DNA of 64,000 nucleotides, from the NCBI RefSeq assembly GCF_030867095.1, contig NC_081828.1, forward strand, positions 210,434,978 to 210,498,977. The letters run 5' to 3'. The notes under the pieces are model-generated. The model made no database searches, was not told the DNA's origin, and saw only the letters and a list, made by a program, of their open reading frames with translations. Made by a program: the position numbers and the translations under genes. Below, piece by piece: positions 35,917 through 47,670 of the stretch. Origin of the DNA: Alligator mississippiensis. Taxonomy: Eukaryota > Chordata > Crocodylia > Alligatoridae. Within the stretch, counting starts at the first letter, position 1. Each line of letters opens with the position of its first letter.

Positions 35917-38716
35917 TTGCTGGATTGTTCAATGCATTAAAGTGTAAACAGCTCCCATTCTTTTTTTTTTAAACAAGCAATATGTCCATTGCTTATTCCT
36001 TTGTTAATAAATTCCCAGTAGATTTTTTAACAAAACCCAGACAGCTGGAGTTTTACAAGAAAATATGAAGAGAAACCTGACAGCTCATTTTGCATAGTTA
36101 GCCCAAGCAATTCCCCTTCCCAAGCCTTACCTGCCCTGCTTTCCACACAAAGGCATACATCACAGCACCTTTGAAATCAGAGGCACAAACTTGTTTTTAT
36201 TTTACAATAGGGCTGTGCGGTTCTGTGTTTTATTAGTAAAAAGAATCTGTAAAACAGGATCGTGTTTGTCAATTATATAGCTACAGACTTTTTACATTGA
36301 AATTTCAAAGCTGCAATGCCAGTACAAGCCAGTGTCATTTAGATATTTTATTGTCCCCAACCACTCTATTCAAAATCATGCTGTGGTAAAGTGATTGCAC
36401 ACACTGATAACCAAATTCTTCATGTGACGGGTTTCTTCCATGGATAACTTTGCTGTTTAAAAATATATATATGTATATATATATTAAAAGGGCAAAACGA
36501 GACAGGATCCCTCTCCACCCCGAAGCTACCTAAATGAACACAGCTACATTGTACATGTGTTAAAATCTTCCATCAAAAACCCTGCCATACCTCCTGATGG
36601 GTAACAAATTCTGCGCACAGCCCTAGTTTACAAATGGCAATTTAATTGTAACACTTCAATTGAATTTCAAGAATCTAAGGCATTCTGCCTTACAGCTTAA
36701 TTTAAAAATACCTATACAGGCAAAAAACCTTTTTTTTAACCCAACATAGAAAGGACAACAGAACTTCAGGTCAGGCAGCATTTATTTAGCTGAAAAGAAT
36801 GATCTGCTGGGAAAGCTTTTGCTGTTGTTCTTTAAAGTAGTCTTGTGATAATACCTGGGAATTATAATTGGAAACCAAGGTTTATAACAGCCCTGGTGAC
36901 ACATTAACTGCATCTATAAATATGGAAGAGCACTGGGAAATGATCTGATTTCCTTTTTTGATTTCCAAAATCTCATATTTAAAGTAAAACCAAATACCCG
37001 TATTGCAATTTGTACAAACATTCCACTCATTTTCTGGCTTTCTGCTTAGACTATATTGCTTTGTTAAAATCTAGGTGCTATAAATATATAGGATATAGAA
37101 ATCAAAACAAGCTTATAAAAAGCCTGAAATTTTTAAGTGTGGCAAAATAAAGTGCCAAAAAGGTATATATATATATATATGATAGCTGCTCATGTATTTA
37201 AAAAAAAATTTCAAAAACTAAGGAAACCCAAAACTTGATCAGAGAAGACTCCTACTTTGTTGCCAGCAGGAATCATGGACTATCCCAAAACATCCTCTTT
37301 CTAGAGTGAAAGTCATCATGATTAGAAACTTGCAACAGAAACCATATACAAAATGCACTTAAAATATTAACACAGAGGAGATATATTTCTAAGTGTTATC
37401 CCTTATTTTGCATCTGAGTATTATTTTGTATGCTTTATTTATTGTAAATTTAAATGCTATTCTTCTGGAATTTTGTGGATTTCAAAAGCCCCAAACCGTA
37501 TTTAAACTATACAGAAACACAAAGATAATAATCATACAGAATGTCATTAAAATGGTTCTTCCAGATGTTGAAACAGAAGTTCAGTTGTCCATTACATGTG
37601 GATTTCAAAACAATACAAGACACTTTAATATCAACATTCATTCACAGACATTAAGGCAACTGGTTCATGAAATCGCTGCTTTTATCAACATGAAATAACA
37701 TGGTTTGTGTTATGTACAACAGATTACAACTGTCAAAATGGTAATGTCTCAAAGGGGTTATGCATTGTCTTAATTGGTAGTTAGAAGATTGTTTGGTCTA
37801 ATGCTAGTGAAAAAAAAAATCTTTAATTTTTTTTTTTATCCATTCCTATCATACCTGCACAATAAAATACAACCTGAATACTTCCCTGCAGACTGTATTT
37901 GGAGCATGGAGACCATAAATACAGTTAAAAATACTGCTCAGAGAACAACTTTTTGGCGGTTTATGATTTCGTTACTCTGTATTCAAATACAAAATTAAAG
38001 AATCTTAGATCGAATGCAAAACTTAATGGACTAACCAGAATCCATACGTCCTTTTAAACAATCTAGATTTTTTTTTCTCTAAGTTGTCAGAACTTATCTT
38101 TTGTCCTGGCACAGAAATATACAGTACTAGGGTAATGTCAATAGAGAAAAAGAACAAAAAGGTGTTGCTGTACAGACTCACAAATGTCATGATACTGCTT
38201 TGAATTCCCTCCCTATCACACATGGCAAGTACTCAGTGCAGAGCTGCGCTGCAAGCAGACACGTCTCCTCTCAGTCATCCTGCACCTGTGATAATCTATC
38301 CCAAGCCTACGTAGGCTGGCCTACCCTTTTCTGGATGAATTTATTAAGCTGCTTAGTAAATGTTTTAGTCAAGGACTACAGTCCAGGTCAGTTTCTCGTA
38401 ACTCCTACTGGCCATACCAGGAAAAAGGCAAATAGTATCGACCATTCTGCATTTGACAGTAGGCTATTAAAGCACCAACTATTCAGTTTAACTGTGATGC
38501 CTGCCAAATATGGCTATAATTTGTATGACTGAATATTTCTACTGGTGCAAAAATGGTTAGAAGATGACAGTGGAAAGGAAAAAAGGATCATGCTTTTTTG
38601 CCTCAAAGTACCTGAAAGGGTTAAAAAAGCATACATTTTACATTAGAAATGCAGGCTTCGTCTAATCCGAATGAATGGAACATGAGTGTGCTTAAAACAC
38701 CACAAAAGGGTGACAG

Positions 38717-38723
38717 TCAAGTA
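38717..38723 (-). promoter_or_regulatory. miR-26 seed match in CTDSPL 3' UTR (site 1)
   Basis: The transcript reads UACUUGA here, a 7-mer-m8 match to miR-26 positions 2-8, followed by C and not A. It lies about 1.6 kb into the 3' UTR of the gene whose intron encodes miR-26a. A 7-mer occurs by chance about once per 16 kb on one strand, so two in 4.5 kb is more than expected but not strong by itself. Confidence 0.45.
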
Positions 38724-40337
38724 GACCGAGAAAGGGGTATTTTTAGAATGTTAAAAACAATATCAAAGTCTAGCTTAACAGTTATTTGACTCCATTACCT
38801 AAGGAATATGTAAGAGTAAAATCCTGTGTGAATAACACCTCCAGCCCTTTCAGCAAGAGGATATTGTTCCCAATAGGCATATGGGATCCTCAGTAAGTTT
38901 TCTTGGTTTCAATGGGAAAAAAGTTGACATTCCTTACATTTTCATAGGAAAAAGAAAAAGGAAAAAAAAAAAAAAAAAAAGAGGAAAAAAATCTACTCTG
39001 AAAACTGATCATTGCTTTTTTATGACATATACTCACATATATCATAAAAGAACAAAAAAGGGATGTGAATGCAATACTTTTAAAATTTTAAATCCCTTGC
39101 AGGTCACCTTTATCAGAGCTATCTGCCATATCAGATACCCCAGGTTTAATACATGAGGATGGATAATAGGACCTGCTTTTCATTTATTGCCCAAGTTTGC
39201 AGCTTATAGCAAAACATTTTCATGGCACAGGCACAGCGGCAAAGAACAGTATAACAGCCGATGGTCAACTCCATTTGGTGAGTATACAGTAGCAGCAAGG
39301 AAAAAAAAAAAAAAATACTCTGAACAGCTCAATACAGATCCAGCTTACCCAAATGGGTTTTTGTAAGATAACAATTTTAGATTAATAAATAGATCTTTAC
39401 CTTCCCTCCCGAGATAAAGGGTTTCTCATTGTGGTGATCAAAAGAGAGAGGCATGGCAGTTGTGCGTAAGCAGAGACAGTAGAACTTGGTCTGTCTAGAA
39501 TAAAAGGTGCTTCAGATCTAATTTGCCACCATATTTTCCCCCAACCCCATTGATTCCCAACACATAACAACTGCAGATATGTTCAAACGGTGCCCAAAAT
39601 GAGTAAAACCATGCCAACAAACATGTAACCAAAGTTACCCCCCTCACACAAGCTCCTAGACCTTCCAAGCATGACAAAATGTAATACAACTCAACTTCAA
39701 CGTGGAGACAGGAACCCAGCATCTTGGTTTCAGCTTTTTTCCTTTGTTACCATATATTACAGTGCTCTATAATTTTTTTTCCTTTTTCCTTTTAAAGCAT
39801 TTTAGACAATACAAGACTAAAAGATGTTTGGAAATACGCCTTATACAAAAATGATTTTTTTTTTTAAATCTTAAAATAACATTCAAAAAGGCACTTCATT
39901 CTGTAAGAAAAGAATTCAGAGTCAGGTCAACTGCTCTAAGCAGGGGGTAAAACTGTCTGCATAGTGGGAGGGGGAAGGGAGAGAAATTCGACTGCTGAAA
40001 TACAAGCTTCTTTTTGGCATGTTTTAAGAAAAGCTGATCCAGTAAAATGTGTCCATTTATGAAATTCATTAAAAGAGTCCCATTTAAAATAGCTTCTTTT
40101 TTTTTTCTTTTTTTTTTTCCTAAAAAAAAGTAGTCTGAACACATGACCTTAGGAGTCAGGTTTCTGAAGGCTTAATAGCATCACTCATGATTGTCCTTCG
40201 TGTACAATGTAACAGGAAGATCAAGAGTAGCACTTCTGACAGGAGGGGCCTCCCCAGAGCTTACATTTGAAAGAGCTGTGAAAGATGGCTACGGCCTGTA
40301 GCAACTGCAACCTAGCAGCAGCAGTCAGAGTTAAGGG

Positions 40338-40463
40338 CTACCTGTTGCAAAGTTTGTGAAGCATACTGTAAACTTCTTCTTCTTTGCTTAGTCCTTCAAA
40401 GAAAGGAATAAGATCTAGCAGTTCTGTGTCTGTCATGTCATCAAACCAGGACTGCACAGGCAC
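40338..40463 (-). CDS. CTDSPL: CTDSPL last coding exon with stop
   Basis: The terminal coding exon holds 41 codons and a TAG stop at 40,338-40,340. It begins [12 protein letters not shown] after an ATTTCAG acceptor and ends HKLCNR. The acidic [17 protein letters not shown] helix closes the phosphatase fold. The [16 protein letters not shown] tail differs from the recalled human SREDDVYSMLHRLCNR only by conservative changes and matches my memory of the bird form, which supports a sauropsid source. The exon continues without interruption into the long 3' UTR. Confidence 0.97.
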
Positions 40464-41190
40464 CTGAAATAACAAGCACAGCATGGGAGAGATTTCATTA
40501 CATCAAGAATGCGTACACTGTCCACCTACTTCAAGATCCTACCATGCAACTCCTGTTAGTAGGTACCTGACTGCAGATAGCAGCTGCGGTAAGGAAGAAG
40601 TTGCTCGTAACTTGAATTCAAGTAGGTTGCCAGTTCAGACCCACATTGCTTCTAATGCACGCTCCATGCAAGCCTGGAACCCTATGGATAGCTAATGGTT
40701 ATCGCTATGTGGATGATCTTTCCACATAAGGAGCATCCCAGGTAAAGTTGTGAGAGGCCTAATGCTACATAACCTCAATTCCTTGGGTCTCCTTGACATC
40801 TAAAACAGATTAAAGAGGTAGGGAAGGAAGGTATAGACCATGAACCTGCATAGATACACCACTTGGAAAACTCCAGCTACGGGTGAGTAGCTTTTCTTTT
40901 GCCTTAAAGTATTGTCAGTGAAGATTCCCATGTATGAGCAAGCAGCAACAAACCCCTACAAATAAGGACTAGACATCAGAGAATAGGGGCTACATTAATG
41001 CTTCTTAAATGCGTCAGTTCCATGTGCTTTTACAGTAGGAATAAACTGAGGCCATGCCATAGAAGTTGCACTGGATTTGTGCGTTGGTGTTTGATTAGAC
41101 TAGTGTAAACAGTCCCTGCTATTTCTGCCCACAGCATTTTTCTAGTCAGGATTTAATTCACTTGAAAAGGCACCCAGCTTCCTCTGCTAC

Positions 41191-41730
41191 AGTGGCTCTC
41201 ACTCTTTTCAAGTCAGGGTACCCCTCCACCATTTTTTAATGTGACAGCACCCCCGGTTAAGAACCACAGTTGGTCCTGCCTCAACTTACCTTAATACTCA
41301 CCTGGGAGATGCTGCTTCCAGGTAAGACTGCCTAATGCATCTGCCACACAGCCAGCCAAGGAAGGGCCATGGCATGTGTGCATATTCCTGCTGCATTAGG
41401 GCTCTCTGATAAGCCTAAAGCAGGACAGAGCTGGCTTGGGTGTAGCTCTTTCTGGTCCAGCCCCACCATGCTTCTCCTGGAAACACACACGGGACACTTC
41501 CACCCTTCTGTCCGTTTCAAGAGAAGTGCGGGGGTAAAGGACTGGGAACGGCTACAGTCTAAGCCAACTCTCTTGTCCTGGGACAGGAAACAGGAAAACC
41601 CTGTTTTAGGGTTTTCAGAGAGCCCCAAGGCAGCCTGTATGTGTGCCATAGGCCTTTTTACTTGGCTGCCCCCTTATTGTCAGTGCCTACGTTGTGGCAT
41701 GGTTGAGGGGGTCCTGCGACACCCCAGTTA
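41191..41730. mobile_element. Fold-back hAT-like element in the last CTDSPL intron
   Basis: The left end resembles hAT ends (CAGTGGCTCTCAC, then AGTCAGGGTACCCC). Most of the element is one long imperfect inverted repeat: the arm at about 41,354-41,505 pairs with about 41,510-41,667, with AGCCAAG, GGGCTCTCTGA, CCTAAA, TGGCTT, TGTAGC and CTTCTC recurring in order on the opposite strand. The two opposite-strand open frames there (120 and 105 codons) translate alike for the same reason. A related sequence lies at 63,645-64,000. Confidence 0.65.
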
Positions 41731-42411
41731 AACCCAACTGTTCTATTAGGTAGTAATTCCTTGGCTCTACATTTTGAAACATTAAACGGTCTGGAATACT
41801 TCTGAATCCTATCCATCAGCTTGAATTAGAGCTGAGACTCCCCATCATTTTGCTCATTGATAGTAACTTCAAACCATATTTGGTGCCTAACGGCTGAGTA
41901 CCATATTTGGCACGCAACCGTTAGGTACCACCCAAACAGCTGAGGCACCTGGATATTAAGATCCTATTTTAGAAAACTGAGGTTAAGACAGGCGTGCCTT
42001 AAAGCCTTTTTTAAAAAAAGGCAACAAAACAGCCAGATGAGCTATTTCTACAGGAAGGCCATGTTCATGCTAACACTGTTTCTAAGGAAGAAGTATAAAT
42101 CTTTGCTGCATTAAATTCAACAATTTACAATGAAATAAATACCTAATAACTGTGAAAGGAAGTGGCTGACAAGCAGAATGCACAAGCACCCCCAAAATGG
42201 GAACCTCTACTGATAATACCTAAAGGAACAGCTGGAGAAGCCCTCCCTCTCCCTCTGACCATATCTAGCAGTAGAGCCCACACGTCTACTTTAAGAAACT
42301 GAAGGCACCTGGCACTAGCTCACTGTAGATCACGAACATCAGTAATCTCCGAACATGGAGCCCTGAGCGAAAAGCCCGAAGAAATAAAGTTCATCTCTCA
42401 GAATTACTTAC

Positions 42412-42597
42412 TGCATTTTCAGGATGGAAGATATAAGATGCAGGAGAATTATCTACTATAATAACTTTACTCAGCTCACGTCCCAGTCGACTCAGATCCT
42501 TCACATAATTTCCTCTGTGGAAAACACAGGATTCTCTGAAGAGTCTGGCCCTGAATACACCCCAGCGGTCCAGCAAGTCTGCTACTGGGTCTGCATA
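42412..42597 (-). CDS. CTDSPL: CTDSPL exon with DNSP active-site motif
   Basis: This is the largest coding exon in the window: 186 nt and 62 residues, from [10 protein letters not shown] to IFHPENA. It carries the SCP insertion-domain region ([16 protein letters not shown]) and the KDLSRLGRE...IIVDNSP stretch, which supplies the HAD motif III Lys and the motif IV Asp/Asn that bind phosphate and Mg2+. The acceptor is a T-rich tract ending AAG before TAT; the donor is GCA then GTAAGT, a strong site. A Met-initiated open frame runs through it only because the frame stays open into the upstream polypyrimidine tract; the true protein enters by splicing. Confidence 0.97.
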
Positions 42598-42679
42598 CTT
42601 AAAAAAAGAAGTTTGAGAGCTGAAATAGTCTGTCCATAGATTTGGCAATATTTCCCAGAACTAAACAGAAGCACAGAAA

Positions 42680-42735
42680 AGGCAGGCTGGAAAGGGACTG
42701 TGAACTTCATCTAGATCAACTCCCTGCTCAAGTCA
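42680..42735 (-). mobile_element. CR1 LINE tail fragment
   Basis: GGAAAGGGACTGTGAACTTC, then ATCTAGATCAACTCCCTGCTC, is a short, diverged inverse CR1 tail in the intron before the DNSP exon. Confidence 0.5.
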
Positions 42736-44298
42736 AGAAGGACAGAAAAGTAAAAGCACAATTATAACCACCTTTTCCTTCAACTAACTGGCAAACCCAG
42801 TGTTTATTAATGCCGGGGTGACAGGAGTACAGTACAGTTATTTTTCAGAAAGGAAATAACTGGCAGTGCAAAGCTTCCTATGCTTTACTGATTACATAAA
42901 TACAGCTCACTGTGGAGTCCTTGCATTTCTCCTTAAACGCTTAATGTTACTGTGAAATGCATGAAAAAATAGTGAAGAGAAATCTACAGCACCAAACAGC
43001 AAGTTCAAAGTTGCTCCTAGCAACTCCAATTCCATGTGCCTATAAAGGTAAAGTGTTATGAAGGGGCAGGTGACTTAATCTAATTAATTTACCTTTATTC
43101 ATTATGTGTGGTGCCGGAGGGCCAAACCAGAGCAGGTGAAAATACCATTAAGAAAAAGAGGCATATGCTGCATTCTGTTTTGGAAAACACCCAAAGGAAA
43201 AAAGGGGTAGCTCTACCACATACCTTGAAGATAATGAATGTAGTACAGCATATTAGGACATGAACTGGGGCTTGAGAAGTGATAGAAATGGCCAAAGGAA
43301 AAAGAAAGATGTAGGAAGGAAACCAGAGCATAGGCGCTTATATCCTTGGCAATTTTACTTCGCACTAGTCCTTTACAGTTTTGCTTCTGGAGTATAAGGT
43401 TAAGTGTTTTATGTGGACTTTCAATTGTGCAACAAAACTGACCTTTCTGTCAATGACTTTCCCCTACAGAAAAGTGCCAATGCCCAGAATTTGCAGAACT
43501 AGACTGGACACAACCCTGGTGACCATAAATCCAGCGCTGACAAGGATATAAACTAGATGCTCTATTAGGTCTTCTCTATCTCTATAGTCTATGGAAAGCC
43601 ACAAGAAGACTAAAACATAACTTACTTTACTAAAAACAAAGATATTTAAGATTAAAAATAAGCTGATTTCATAGCAAAACCACCACCAGATATGCTCCAC
43701 CAAAAACAATGCAGAATTTACATACTGAAGTCCGCTACAGAACTACCTCTGGTATAACTATGTCTACAAAAACTCAAAGGACACAAAATATGGACTTTCA
43801 GATACTACATCTGTCAAGCTGTGCAAAAAGGATTCAGTTTCTAAACCCAGAGTATAACCGCACATCCACAATTCAGAGGTGCTTTCTGTATTTTTGTACC
43901 CAAGTAATTTCTGAACTAAATCACCTGGTTACACAGTTGTTGTGTTAGATATGGTGTATTGTATTTCATGCCCGGCTTTAATACACTGCTTTATGTAGTA
44001 CACTATTTGTTCTAATTGCCCACTATAACCATGGTAACTTGTAAGCCTTTCATATCGGCATCATGAGCAATACATGGAGGCTACATTATGAGACAAGCCC
44101 ATATGTGATATTGTTACCATGGAAACAACTTACCCACACACTAGCAGACAAAGTACACACTGTCAGACAAAGAAGCAGAAAAGAAGGGGAAAAATTAAGA
44201 TAGCACTAAGAAAGACAATTATCCATAGAAAACCCAAACAAAAGAATTTGCTAACCAGCATTAAAAATACTAAGGACAAAGAAAAGTCTATGACAAAC

Positions 44299-44391
44299 CT
44301 TGGCTAGACTGGCTGTGAAGAGTACACATTCAAAGAGTTCTCCCATTCTCTGGAGAAACTCATCCACATGCGGTCGTTTCAATACATAAAC
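44299..44391 (-). CDS. CTDSPL: CTDSPL exon (VYVLKRP...LFTASLAK)
   Basis: This 93-nt phase-0 exon encodes 31 residues of the FCP1 homology domain. The segment ends LFTASLAK. The Thr of FTAS corresponds to HAD motif II, which holds the phosphate in the SCP active site. The acceptor is TTCCAG before GTT and the donor is AAG then GTTTGT. It lies 1.7 kb upstream of the next coding exon, and its own upstream intron hosts mir-26a. Confidence 0.96.
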
Positions 44392-47300
44392 CTGGAACGA
44401 CAGTAACTGTTTAGGTCAAATGATGCTTTAAAAAACAGATGAGGAGTTAGCCTAACACTGGAAAGAAAAAGTAAATGTGACACAGGGTGCTCTGTTAAAT
44501 AGATAAGGAAAAGATATTTGCTTTTATGTGCCTCGTAGCCCCCAGCTGATCATGCTGTTGCTAATAATGTGCATCCTCCTGCCGTGGTGTGTTCTGAAAA
44601 TACCCCTTAAAGAGGAAGACCATCTATCTAAGTGCTGAGGATTTACAACTTCTTGAGTGATAGGACTGACTCTTTAGTTGTTTATTTCTTTAATTTCTTG
44701 AGCAATTTTGGAGGTAAGCAAACATCCAACGTTTTCTGCTGTTAGCACTCTTTGCTTGTCTGTGTCGGATGCTGCTTTCCCCTCCTGCTCCGCAAATATG
44801 TATTTTTTTATGTATCCACAGGATTACTGTCTCTGTTGCATTTTGCTAGCTTTCTAAAGCTGCAAGTAAAATAGAAATGTTTACCTGCTGAATGGAGAAA
44901 TGTATTTCCAATATATACTATGAGCTTTGCTGTACCACCACTTTGAATGGCTAGTAAAAATTGCTTTTAAAAGCCACAAACTAAAGACATAACCCATTCT
45001 GTTAGGGCTTTATCATAAATGCAGTAAATATTCTGAGTTTTGCTCCTTTCAGGCAGCTGCAGCTCCAAGAAGGAGCCCTTGCCTATCAGCACAAAGAACA
45101 GTACCAGTAGCTTGGCTGCTCACTGCCAACACTAAGAATAATTAGATTATTATTTGTCAAGCAAAAAACACTGTGCTTTGTGTTCATACAAGATCCCAAG
45201 ACAGACAGTCCCTGTCCAGGAAGTTTACAATTTGATGAAGATGATAATAAAAAATTGGGAAGCCAAGGGGAGAGTGAAATATGTATATATTTTAAATCAT
45301 GTCATCTGTCTTGTTTGCTACTGAGAGACTGAAATTGTTTGAAAGAACTTGATTAGCCATATTATATCTTCCTAGTGTAGCCAATAATCTACAATGCTAA
45401 AATTTGCTTAAATGCAAAAAAGTCTGGTAAATAATTAAAGGACTTTCTTCTTTAAAAAGCAAAGCATCATACACAAGTCAACTTAATTAATGTTTCTGTT
45501 TTGTGTACAAGGAAGTTACACTGCTTAACTTATGTTCTTGATTAGATTAAAAGTAATACCAAAAAGCAAAAGAAGTTTAGGGATCCCATTAAGCACTGAA
45601 GGAGAAATACTGCAGAAATACTCTGCAGTGTAATAAAACCCTTCAGCAAAAGAAGATAAAGGACGTAATAAGGACTTGAACACTGCCTAGGAGTTGTTTG
45701 ATAAAAACCCAAGTGTTTTGATGCAAATGCTAATTACTCTTCACTTCACTTTGAGCCCCTTGTCACCTGGGCACACTCATTTGAGATATTCAAACATGGA
45801 ATCTGAGGACAAATTTCTCTCTCAGCTTTAATTCTGATTCCCCACTTTTGTAATGATTTGAGTAGTCAATTAGGTAAGTATGTGACACGAGTGGAATTCA
45901 GTTTACAGACAATTCTTTAGAAGCCAATGCATGTAAATGCTATTTGTTTTCTTTCCAGGTAGCTGTAGGGATGTTTTGCAGATGTTGCCAGAAGTGCAGA
46001 ACTGCTTGCTCTCTTTTCTAAAGTCACAATCTAGTTTCTCTCCCACATTTATATTCACAGACACCCAGAACGATGTAAAAGAATTCCTTAACCAATATAC
46101 TGAAATCACCTAACGACAGGTTCTAGGTGTTATTAGTTTTCTTCCTTTCCAAGAAAAGTCAGTGCATTCAGTTGCACTAAACCAAAATGCATTAAAAGAG
46201 AGAGACATATATATGTTTAAAAAGCATTTCCCTTGCACTATAATTATAAAATCCAAACCAAGAATTTAAATGATTGGCACTTGCAATAAAAACATATTTG
46301 TCCCCATGCCAGGGGAGCCTGGCCCCACTTACAGACTTGCTTACAAAGGGGGACTGAAAAACAAATAATTTTTTTTATTTTAAATCCTTGCCTGGTGTCC
46401 TGTGGCAACATGGCTGCTAGCAGGTAGTCAATATGAACTGGACTATGCAGTGCCTCTAAAGTGGAGCAGCCTCCATCTAATGACGATGGTGGGCTAGGTC
46501 TTTTGGTCTATCAGTGGCACTCTCATGCATTCCTAATTCAATTCCCTTCTGTCTTCCCTTTTTCATGCCAACTGGGCACTGGCCAACAACTTTTCTCTTT
46601 TTCGTTACTTAAATGCCTTGTGTGTGCACAAGTTCCTAGTATATGCTACAGGACCATTTCCAAATTCTGGATAAGGCCCCACCATTTCCTGCTGGCATAT
46701 AGGAAAAAAAAAATCTCTTCTTCCTAACAGCATATCAGCATTTACCAAGACAAAGTTCCTTAGTGCTTCGGGTGTGGATTCTCTCTAGAGAAGGTTTTTG
46801 AGAAGTCACTTTCAGGTTTTGGTAGCAACCGCAAGTGTACTGGTATCCTGGACTACAAAATCCCTTGGTCTCCTTTACACAAAACCTTTCTCCAATTACA
46901 GAGCAGCTCTTTTCTTCTCTGCCTCCTCACATTCTCACTTAGCATATTCTTTTCTTTGCTTCAATAGCTACTGGACTTGAATCTCAATGCTGCATGGTTA
47001 TTTGTGGCTTGGCTTTTTCTCTGTTGTATGATGTCTTCAAGTCTCTAGACTAACTGGCTCCTGGCTCTTCGCTGAGATTTATATACTGTTTTCAAGGCAT
47101 AAAAAGACTCATTTCTTCTACATCTGTACTCTTCAGGATGTAGTGGCTTGTTAATTACCTCTCTATTCTGGTAAAAATTTAAAGGAATACAGTCAATTTT
47201 TATTAACCATATCTCAGTAACTAACATTTAAAGGAGTTTTAGTTAAGTACTTCTTTAAAACTTACTAAGTTTAACTACTTCAACTATATTAAATGTATTT

Positions 47301-47593
47301 TAGAGATTTATAGATAAAGCTTCCCATATACTGTGAAGCACTGTCACCTTTGAAGAGTACAATATTTGTAAGCAGAAATACAAACTTTATTTCAATAAAA
47401 TACAATTGTGTACACACTTAAAAAAAAAATCATTTTGGAACCTCACAATCTTCATGCAAGAGAGTAGTCTGACCGAGACAACCTGAACTACTAAATCTTC
47501 CATTTCACAGGGTGGGTCCTTCCTACTGATAGGAAACGGAAAAATACTGCAAATTCTTGAATCTTCACGTGTCTGGTCCTCTTTGTTGTGGCT

Positions 47594-47670
47594 GTCTCCC
47601 AGTGCAAGTAATCAAGAATAGGCCAACTGCAATGCATACAGCCTATCCTGGATTACTTGAACCAGGTAAC
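47594..47670 (-). ncRNA. MIR26A: miR-26a precursor hairpin (intronic)
   Basis: On the minus strand this 77-nt segment folds into the mir-26a hairpin. The 5p arm at 47,640-47,661 starts UUCAAGUAAUCC and ends AUAGGCU, identical to the conserved mature miR-26a as I know it. The 3p arm at 47,601-47,622 starts CCUAUUCUUGAUU and ends UUGCACU. The loop between the arms is about 17 nt. It lies in the 6.2-kb intron between the 57-nt and 93-nt exons and in the same orientation as the host, the known arrangement for mir-26a-1 in CTDSPL. Co-transcription with the host is therefore expected. The 3p arm has A where human and chicken, as recalled, have G, which turns a U-G wobble into a U-A pair. Confidence 0.97.

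Larger units (their letters stand above)
35800..40337 (-). other. CTDSPL: CTDSPL 3' untranslated region
   Basis: About 4.5 kb of AT-rich sequence follows the stop codon and contains no CR1, MIR or DNA-transposon copy that I can recognise, unlike both flanks. This is as expected for a long conserved 3' UTR. It holds AT dinucleotide runs (about 36,464-36,485 and 37,163-37,182) and a long A run at 38,958-38,980 (a U run in the mRNA). Two 7-mer miR-26 seed matches lie at 38,717-38,723 and 35,910-35,916. Open frames inside it, such as a 101-codon plus-strand frame at 37,393, look like chance. The exact 3' end is inferred from the poly(A) signal. Confidence 0.8.

Noticed and set aside
37393..37698. 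101-codon frame in the CTDSPL 3' UTR
   Set aside because: Antisense to the transcript, AT-rich, no recognisable domain; its position in a conserved UTR explains it.
40617..40624. TTCAAGTA, an 8-mer miR-26 seed match on the minus strand
   Set aside because: It is in the last intron, not in the mature 3' UTR.
41332..41731. Two similar-looking proteins on opposite strands (105 and 120 codons)
   Set aside because: The likeness comes from the inverted-repeat structure of a fold-back element, not from genes.
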